From positions 62,001 through 126,000 of the forward strand of contig MARA01000017.1 in NCBI GenBank assembly GCA_001792895.1: a stretch of 64,000 nt of DNA, given 5' to 3'. The notes below the pieces were generated by a model. That model ran no database searches, was not told the DNA's origin, and saw only the letters and a list, made by a program, of their open reading frames with translations. The translations under genes and the position numbers were made by a program. Each line of letters begins with the position of its first letter. Within the stretch, counting starts at the first letter, position 1. Source of the stretch: Lentinus brumalis. Taxonomy: Eukaryota; Basidiomycota; Agaricomycetes; Polyporales; Polyporaceae. Below, one piece after another: positions 56,167 to 64,000 of the stretch.

Positions 56167-59100
56167 TTGCGCTCCAGTCTGGATGTGTTCTGGCGATGAA
56201 TATCTCGAGTACGCTGAATAGCATGACTTCATACGGGTTTTGATAACCCTTGAATCGTTCTCCGGGGCTCTGTCCATGTCCTCGCACTCCGTTCACGGCT
56301 CGATTGTTACACACCTCCCTTGTTCGACAGGAAGTCGACAAGTTACCGGTCAACAGACTGTCAATCATGGTGATCTGCGCATAACAATCTATGCCGATAA
56401 GTGCACAGTAGTGTGGCGTTTCAAGGAAATCATCCTCCATGTGCGAGACTGCTATCGGCAGATTGAACATGTAGTCGATAGAATATTCATTACGCTTGCA
56501 ACGCACTGCCAGCGCGCACGGTCACCACGAAGGCGACATGAAAGCCAAAAATTCCGGTGGGGCATTTCACGAACCACAGCGCAAGCACCGCAGCCCGCGC
56601 ACAGCGCCCACCCAGCACATTCTCGAGCGCAGCCGGACCACGCCGCGCTCCCCCGCATCCGCCGCCGTCCCGCACAAAGCAGGAACCATTCAACCACACG
56701 CATCTCCCCACTCCTGCTCCCCGTACTTCCCCCGCAGGAGGTTCCGCCACCACACCCTGCCGCCCGTCCCCAGCCTGCATACAACGACGGCACAATAGAG
56801 GCACCGGAGACACACCTCGCCCGGACACGGACATGCCGTCAAGAGCACCCAGAAGAGCGTTCCTCTCGCGAGCCCGCGAAGGGCCGCGCTCAGAGCTCCG
56901 CTCGCCGTGCACGCCACGCCTCCGCCAGCGCCGCCCGCCTTCCTGCGCGTGCGATACCTACCAGCCCCCGTCGCACACACGAAGCACGGGGCACCACAGC
57001 TCCTCGCCAGCCGCCCTACACATCACCCTCGTCCGCATCCTCGCGCCTCACGCAACAGCGCATGCCAGGGAACGCTGCACACCGGCCGACTGCAGGACCT
57101 CACACGACGAGCGTGCTTTCCCCCAGCGGTATCGAGAACAAATCTCTGTTGAGGCATCCCGTGGGAGCCGCAACTCCGCCGGGCAGGAGGCCGAGTCTGA
57201 CGCCGCTGCACAAGTCCTTTGCGATGCGTGCACGAGAGGGAAGGAGGCCGGGAGAGCGGTATCGGGCGGGAGGGTCAGCAGAACAGGGATTGCCATGCCT
57301 GTGCACGTCGAGGTTCTCCTGCTGGCGAAGTAGAGGAAGGGCGGAGGGCACACTGACAGACACGCACGTAACACGGGTCTTTGCGGTCATACCTGAATGA
57401 CAAGGACGATCTAGGGCCAATCCGGCAGTCCAGCTGTCCGGGAGGGTGCTGAGATGTGTCTGCGCAGCGCGCGCCGTCGCAGGACAAGGTCAGAGCAGCT
57501 ATATAAAAGTGCGGTGGGAGCCAGGTTAGCGTGCGGCGGGCGACAGAGCCCGCCTTCCTGTCGTGGAAGGGCGAGAGTTGGGGGCGGCCAGATGAGCATA
57601 GACGAGCTATACGGACAGCAGACACGAGATCCGCCGCCGCACATCCGCTCGTCCCTGTACGTAGCCTCCAGGCCAATCTGCGAACGTACCTTTCAGACAC
57701 CGCGGCCTGCACGCAAGTGCACCCCACGTTTCTCCTAGCCTGGCTGCCGTCGACAACGTCTCTGCGTCTTCCTGTGTGTTCTCTTGATGTCCATGCCGAT
57801 GGTGCACGCTCCGAGCTCCGGTGCGTCTGCGTGCGAAGCCAGACCTCTTTCGCTGCACATGCCAGCGCTTCCAGGGACCTGCCCCGCGCGACTGCTGTCT
57901 TGAGAAGAGACAGCGTGTCACACAGGGCCTCCTGCGGCGAGCCAAATCAGCAAAAACATCGCCGGGGTTGGAGGACGCGCCCTTGCAGAACCCTGCGGCT
58001 CAAGGCGACGTCCCCGCGAGTGAGTCAAAGACTCGGGACGCGTTGTGCGCTGTGCGGATGCCCGGCTACTCCGTAGAGTGGGAGCGTGCGCAGTGAGAGT
58101 GGCGCAGAGTGTAACTGGACAGAAACAGGGGCACTGGTCGTAGAATCGAGGAGCGGAGCAATGGGAGGCAAGTGGACCTGCGAAGGTCTGTGCGTGGCCA
58201 ACCTGTCACAGCTCGTCCGGCGAGACTGCCAGTCTGGTGTGCGTGGCCCGCTCGCCACGGAGACGACCCATGTGGTCCCGCGACGCTTCCCTGGTGCCTG
58301 CGAGGAAAGTACGCACCTGCCCAAGAGTGGTCTCGCGCGTGCCGGCGTCGCTTGCCCTCTTTGTCGCTGCGGGCCCATCTGCGGAGCACGCGGGGTGCTC
58401 TGTGCGTAGCAGACATAGGGACAGGCAGGAGCAAAGGCAGGATCCCGAAGTGACGCTAGCGGAGACCTGTGCGTTCTCTCGGGCAGGAGGACTTCAGCTC
58501 GCTCGCTCGACACGTTCCGAGGATGCGATGTGGGGTGTCTCTCGTGAGGTCAATGCAGGCAATGGCCCAGATCTGGCAACCGGAGGAGGAGGACGGTACT
58601 CGCGGGATTCAGACGACGTAGACATGCGTGCCTGGCGCCCCAACCACCCTGTGCGCTCAGGCGACATTGCTCCATACCACCATATCTCTCATAACGCATG
58701 CATCCCAAGGCAATGTTGAGCACAACGCGTCCTGGTAGAACTTAGGGTTAGATCTCACTCCGGGTTAGAGAGTGGAACGTATGGCTGTAGCGACGCGTCG
58801 GCGATCGGCGGAGTGGCGACCATCGGAACGAACGAGGACCTGGAGCGTTGAGGGTCGTCGGAAGAACACAGAGACGATGTCGGGGCAGAGGCTGGTGGTG
58901 GAGAGACGCGTCCCTGCGTCGGCGAGGCGAGTGTCGTCGTCGAGGACAGGTTCGGCAGGCGCCCGAACGCCCTGACGCGTCGACTAAGTACGCGCGTAGG
59001 CGCCCACGCCACAACCGCGTCCAGAGCCTCGGCCACTCACACGTCGATATTCCGCGGAGATGTGTTGCTTTTAGATTATATGTGCTATGGCAGGCTACTG

Positions 59101-59225
59101 AGGCAAGGTCGTCGCGAGAGTCGACTTGTGGTTAAGCACCGACTGGCGTCTATCTATAGAGATAAGATGGGGTGGCAGGCGATAAGATACAGCGACAAGG
59201 ATCTCTTGTGACTCTGACTTTATTT
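56167..59225. other. 3-kb GC-rich stretch without a recognisable gene
   Basis: Long open frames exist on both strands (for example 56557-57333 plus, 57275-57727 minus, 57531-58076 plus, 58025-58513 minus), but all are Pro/Arg/Ala/Ser-rich and overlap each other. That is what GC-rich non-coding DNA produces. None shows a domain, signal peptide or coherent intron set. A strong TATA box lies at 57500. Confidence 0.45.
57500..57508 (+). promoter_or_regulatory. Orphan TATA box
   Basis: TATATAAAA, followed about 90 bp later by an ATG (57592; MSIDELYGQQTRDPPPHI) with a GTACGT donor-like site near 57659. The transcript, if any, is unidentified. Confidence 0.35.
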
Positions 59226-59240
59226 ATGCGCAGAATCTGA
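59226..59240 (+). promoter_or_regulatory. Four-codon uORF abutting the VAS1 start
   Basis: ATG CGC AGA ATC TGA ends on the base before the first VAS1 ATG (59241). A ribosome finishing it would be sitting on the main start, so it could modulate use of the first versus the second VAS1 start codon. Whether it is transcribed depends on the transcription start site, which is unknown. Confidence 0.45.
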
Positions 59241-62200
59241 ATGCGCTCTGTGCATCGATTCGCCCTTCGCCGCTTTCCCCATCGTCCTCCTCGACGTCTT
59301 CTGCATCTCTCTGCCGTCGCCATGTCCGAAGCATCCACTCCGGCGACTCCGGGGACCCCCGCTGAGGGTGCTGCCACGCCCTTGACCAAAAGCGCAGGTC
59401 CGTACCCTCTTCTCCGCACGCGATGAAATCTGAACCCTGTACAGAGAAGAAGCTGGCGAAACAGAAAGAGGCCGAGGCCCGTAAGGCTGCCAAGGCGTCC
59501 AAGGCTGCGAAAGCCGCCACCACTGCTCCCCCAGCCGGCGAGAAGAAGGCCAAGAAGGAGAAGGAGGACAAGCAGGAGGAGGCTCCCTTCGTGAACACCA
59601 CTCCGAAGGGCGAGAAGAAGGGTGAGTAATCTCCCCCCACACGCACGTCACAGCTAGCCTGAGCTCGTGTGCAAGACCTCTCCCAACCCATGGCCAGCGG
59701 CTACAACCCCATCGCTGTCGAGTCCGCCTGGTATGACTGGTGGGACGCCCAGGGCTTCTTCTCTCCGCAGCTCACCCCAGACGGAAAGGCCAAGCCCGAA
59801 GGTCTCTTCGTCATCCCATCTCCCCCTCCGAACGTGACCGGAAGTCTGCACATCGGTCATGCACTCACCGTCGCAATCCAAGATTGTCTCGTCCGATGGT
59901 CAGTCTTACGATCCTCTGTGCCTCGTCTCGAAGCTCAATATCCGCAGGAACCGCATGCAGGGAAAGACGACACTCTTTGTACCAGGCTTCGACCACGCCG
60001 GCATCTCCACACAGTCCGTCGTAGAGAAGCGCCTCTACAAGACCGGCGTGACTCGGCACGATCTCGGACGCGAGAAGTTCGTCGAGAAGGTCTGGGAGTG
60101 GAAGGAGGAGTGCGTACTCCGTGTCCGACACGCGCGGACTGTACTGAGACTTCTATAGCTACCAGAGCCGCATCACGAACCAGCTGCGGAGACTAGGCGG
60201 CAGCTACGACTGGAACCGTGTGGCATTTACAATGGATGAGGTGCGTGTTACGCGGTTGAGTTGGGGCGCCTTATAGTCACAGCCGCTGACAGTGCCCTAG
60301 AACCTCTCAAAAGCTGTCATCGAGACGTTCTGCCGATTACACGAGGAGGGCATCATTTACCGCGCCAACCGCCTCGTCAACTGGTGCGTTCAACTCAACA
60401 CCACGTTGTCTAATCTGGAGGTAAGTGCCGTTCTCACTCTCATCCTTTCTGCTGCTCACCCTTGCATAGGTCGATCAAAAACAGATAGAAGGGCGAACCC
60501 TGTTGAATGTCCCTGGATACGACCCGAAGGAGAAGTTCGAGTTCGGCACACTGACCTCCTTTGCATACCCAATAGACGGGTCGGGTAGGTTTGCGGCAGC
60601 TACCTCATTCCTTCACCTTGCTTACTCCTGCCCAGATGAGAAGATCATCGTTGCGACCACGCGTCCCGAGACCATGCTTGGTGATACCGCCATCGCTGTC
60701 CATCCGGAGGACCCGAGATACAAGGTATGCCCCGTCCGTGGCATACGCGCAGCAGGAGTGACTCACACGATACTCTACGCAGCACCTGCACGGCAAATTC
60801 GCGAAGCACCCCTTCCTGGATCGCCGCATTCCCATCATAGCGGACGACATCGTCGTCGACATGTCCTTCGGTACCGGTGCCGTCAAGATCACCCCCGCGC
60901 ACGATCCGAACGACTACGAAGTCGGGATCCGGCACAAGCTTCCCTTCATCAACATCTTGAACGACGACGGCACGTTCAACGAGAACGCCGGCGAGAAGTT
61001 CAAGGGCATGAAGCGGTTCCATGCCCGTGTGGCTGTCGTCCAGGCGCTCAAGGATGCTGGCCTGTACGTTGAGACGAAGGACAATCCGATGCAGATCCCC
61101 ATCTGCAGCAAGTCGGGCGACATCATCGAGCCGATCCTCAAGCCACAATGGTGGGTCAACTGCAAGCCGCTCGCTGAAGCGGCTCTCGAGGTTTGTCGTC
61201 TTCTAGTGACTTTCCGTCACTGCCTGTGCTGATCTCTCTGCAGCGCACGCGTGCTGGGGAGCTCAATATCTCACCAAAGTCGTCTGAGGCAGAGTGGTAC
61301 CGCTGGCTGGAGGGTATCCAGGACTGGTGTATCTCTCGTCAGCTCTGGTGGGGTCACCGGTGTCCGGCGTACTATGTCAACATCGAGGGCCAGGAGCAGG
61401 ACGTGCGTAATTCGCTGGACTCGGATCCTGGTATCACTGACGAATGTCTTACAGCGCAACGACGGCAAGTACTGGGTGGTCGGCCGTACCCTCGAGGAGG
61501 CCACCGAGCGAGCGAAGAAGCTGGCAGGGTCTGCCAAGTTCACGCTCGAGCAGGATGAGGACGTTCTCGACACCTGGTTCTCGTCAGGTCTTTGGCCGTG
61601 GTCTACGCTGGGCTGGCCGGAGAAGGTTGCTCTCACGTTCTCCTCTCACACAATAGACATGACTTATAATCTCGTCGTCGCAGACCCCCGATCTGGAGAC
61701 GTTCTACCCTACATCAATGCTCGAAACGGGATGGGATATCATCTTCTTCTGGGTGGCACGCATGGTCATGCTCGGCGTGCACCTTACCGGCCAAATGCCG
61801 TTCAGTGAGGTCTACTGCCACGCAATGATCCGAGACGCGCACGGGCGGAAGATGTCCAAGTCGCTCGGTAACGTCATCGACCCGCTCGACGTGATTCAGG
61901 GACTGGACCTCGAGGCGCTCCATCAGAAGCTGTACGAAGGCAACCTAGACGAGCGCGAGATCGTCAAAGCTAAGGCCGGCCAGAAGAAGGACTTCCCGAA
62001 GGGTATCCCGCAGTGTGGTACGGATGCGCTCCGATTCGCGCTTTGCGCATACTCGGGTGGAGGTGCGTACATTTTTTGCTGTCGCTCGATGGAGAGACGG
62101 GGTGCTAAGTATCAGTAGGTCGTGATATCAACCTTGAGATCCTGCGTGTTGAGGGCTACCGCAAGTTCTGCAACAAGATCTTCAACGCGACCAAGTTCGC

Positions 62201-63488
62201 GATGCTCAAATTGGACGAGAAGTTCGTCCCTGAGCCCACGCCAAAGGTTCGTTCTAGCCCACATGATGTATCAAAAGTACTGACGAACCCGTGTCAGCCC
62301 ACCGGCAACGAGAGCCTGGTCGAGAAGTGGATCTTGCACAAGCTCAACCTTGCGTCCGAGGAGATCAACAAACAGTTGACCGAGCGCAACTTCATGAACG
62401 CGACTGGCGCCGCATACAACTTCTGGCTGTACGAGCTGTGCGACGTGTACATCGTACGCTCAACCCGCTGCCTTCGCGATCGACCTTCACTTACTGATGC
62501 TTGTTACGTTATACAGGAAGCGATGAAGCCCATGACGGACGAGTCTGCTTCGGAGACAACGCGCAAGTCGGCTCAGCAGACGCTGTACACCTGCTTGGAC
62601 CACGGCCTTCGTCTCCTGCACCCCTTCATGCCGTACGTCACCGAGGAGCTCTGGCAGCGTCTCCCCCGCCGCCCGAACGACCCCACGCCGTCGATCATGC
62701 TGGCCAAGTTCCCCGTTTATGTGCGTGCATCTCGGCGTTGTTCACCATTTTAATCCGGACTGATCGTCTTCCTATCTGCAGGACAAGTCCTTCGAGTTCT
62801 CGGATACCGAGCGCCAGTTCGATCTCGTCTTCTCCGCCGTCAAGTCGTCTCGTGGACTTGCCGCGTCGTACAACATCCAGCAGGGTCTTCACGGTAAGCT
62901 GCGCCTTCACGGCGGGATCTTTACGTGATTCTGACATGCGGAATAACCAGTGTATATCCGTGCGGAGACGGATGCCGATGCCGAGCTGTTCAAGTCGCAG
63001 GTCCCGACATTCCTCGCGCTCACGAAAAACTGCAAGTCCGTGGAGGTCGTCCGCGACATCAGCGGTGTCCCCGAGGGCTGCGGCTCTGAGCTGCTCACGC
63101 CCACAATCTTCGTCCACGTCCTCGTCAAGGTACGTGCTGTCTGCTGGCGGTTTCGCGGAGTCCGAGTGCTGAACGGAACGTATCCCTCACTTCAACAGGG
63201 CCAGGTCGACATTGAGGCTGAGATCAATAAGTGCGAGAAGAAGCTCGCGTTGGCGAAGATGAACTTGTCAAAGGTCGAGAAGGTGGAGTCGCAAGCGGAC
63301 TACGAGTCCACTGTTCCCGCAAACGTGCGGCAGGCGAACGAGGAGAAGGTACGTTCCTGATAGCTTCATGGGGTGTGTATTGAATGGGACGCTGACTCTT
63401 GCTGTGTGCCTTGGCGCAGAGGAAAACGCTCGAGGCGGATATCAAGCTGCTCGAGCATTCTATCGATATGTTCTCCAAGATGAAGTGA
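59241..63488 (+). CDS. VAS1: Valyl-tRNA synthetase, cytosolic and mitochondrial
   Basis: Class I synthetase joining valine to tRNA-Val. I place 19 exons with 18 introns of 47-71 bp (first exon 59241-59397, last 63420-63488), giving 1079 aa with every junction in phase. One acceptor (AAG at 59675) is non-standard. Two in-frame starts: [20 protein letters not shown], an Arg-rich mitochondrial presequence, and MSEAST at 59322 (27 residues later, a cytosolic 1052-aa form). Yeast VAS1 makes both enzymes from one gene in this way. Motifs: HIGH at residues 170-173 ([12 protein letters not shown]), editing domain with [34 protein letters not shown], and KMSKS at about 677-681. The anticodon-binding region is followed by a C-terminal coiled coil ([20 protein letters not shown]). 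A Lys/Ala-rich eukaryotic N-terminal extension is encoded by exon 2. Confidence 0.96.
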
Positions 63489-63814
63489 GGGCGCTGAGAA
63501 CTTTCACTCGGGTGAAACGTTTCACTTGGAAGGTCACAATGCATATAATCAGATGTACATTTACTGCTCTCTCCAGATCTTTACAGGCACTACCTAGTCG
63601 TGATTCATGGGCATGCATACTGCATCCACCCAGCGAGAGCCAGTGAAGGCAGAAGAAGGGGGACAGGGGGATGCGTGATGGTTCAGCAGGGGTGCGTTCG
63701 TACAGGGAGAGAGTCATGGCGAGTCCCGCAAGCCTCTCTTGAACAGCGATGTGAGGAATGTGACATGTTGTGATGTGGGTGATGAACGCACCTCTCATCG
63801 ACCTCTCACGCGTA
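63489..63814. other. Intergenic between convergent genes
   Basis: The 3' flanks of VAS1 and of the minus-strand gene at the window edge. No gene is seen. Confidence 0.5.
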
Positions 63815-64000
63815 CTAGTAGTCGGCAGCGCTGACCTGGACTGACTTCAGGTTACGTGTGTCCCTGAGGTGTTCCAGCGCGCCTTTGGTCGCTCTCCTGT
63901 TCCTTGCTACGTTCTGGTCGGGATCAACGACCCAAAGAGTGTACTCTAACTTCCTATTGCCCAGTGGGATGGACAAAACGAAACCGATGTAGGGTGGCAA
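63815..64000 (-). CDS. C-terminal part of an unidentified gene (runs off the window)
   Basis: A minus-strand open frame enters from the right edge and stops at 63815-63817. The 61 visible residues include IPLGNRKLEYTLWVVDPDQN and end VQVSAADY. No family is recognised. It is convergent with VAS1. The true start lies beyond the window, and an intron within the visible part cannot be excluded. Confidence 0.4.
   Translation of the reverse strand: MPPYIGFVLSIPLGNRKLEYTLWVVDPDQNVARNRRATKGALEHLRDTRNLKSVQVSAADY

Noticed and set aside
56557..57333. 258-codon Pro/Arg/Ser-rich plus-strand frame
   Set aside because: Overlapped by comparable frames on both strands in GC-rich DNA, with no signal peptide, domain or splice sites; treated as chance.
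58741..58752. CTTAGGGTTAGA, resembling the fungal telomere repeat TTAGGG
   Set aside because: Fewer than two units and no further TTAGGG nearby; chance is sufficient.

Overview
The window is nuclear DNA from a filamentous basidiomycete, most likely an Agaricomycete of the polypore or mushroom type; the species is inferred, not seen. The evidence is dense short spliceosomal introns (47-93 bp, one of 172 bp, GT(A/G)NGT donors, CTRAC-type branch sites), GC-rich codons, a CAP59-type GT69 glycosyltransferase, a sedolisin protease, and Ty1/copia and Ty3/gypsy elements.

There are two compartments. About 1-35.2 kb is a graveyard of transposable elements. It holds a near full-length but broken Ty1/copia element on the minus strand (5756-12127) with a half-tRNA-type initiator-Met primer site. 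A 926-bp terminal-inverted-repeat element (flanked by GTAC) and a roughly 100-bp poly(A) retroposon have inserted into it. The block also holds a solo copia LTR with a perfect 5-bp target duplication, a truncated copia end, two gypsy relics, a Tc1/mariner (DD34E) relic, three copies of an unclassified dispersed repeat, several MITE-like elements and a 311-bp tandem repeat. From about 12 to 35 kb the DNA is visibly AT-richer and no host gene can be recognised.

From 35.2 kb to the end the DNA is GC-rich and genic: a 1010-aa serine-rich protein of unknown function (minus); a small secreted protein built of 14-residue repeats; a CAP59-family GT69 mannosyltransferase; RRP9 (U3 snoRNP, minus) and SEC13 (COPII/nuclear pore) sharing a 158-bp divergent promoter; MEF1 (mitochondrial EF-G) 161 bp behind SEC13; a sedolisin (tripeptidyl peptidase-like) gene; VAS1 (valyl-tRNA synthetase) with two in-frame start codons and a tiny uORF; and the end of an unidentified gene on the minus strand. 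The host genes are housekeeping (rRNA processing, secretion, mitochondrial translation, tRNA charging) plus secretory and cell-surface functions. They are not a pathway cluster. No CRISPR, prokaryotic defence system or biosynthetic cluster is present.

Two otherwise intact genes (RRP9 and the GT69 gene) each carry one apparent 1-nt loss in a homopolymer. A sequence error is the most economical explanation.
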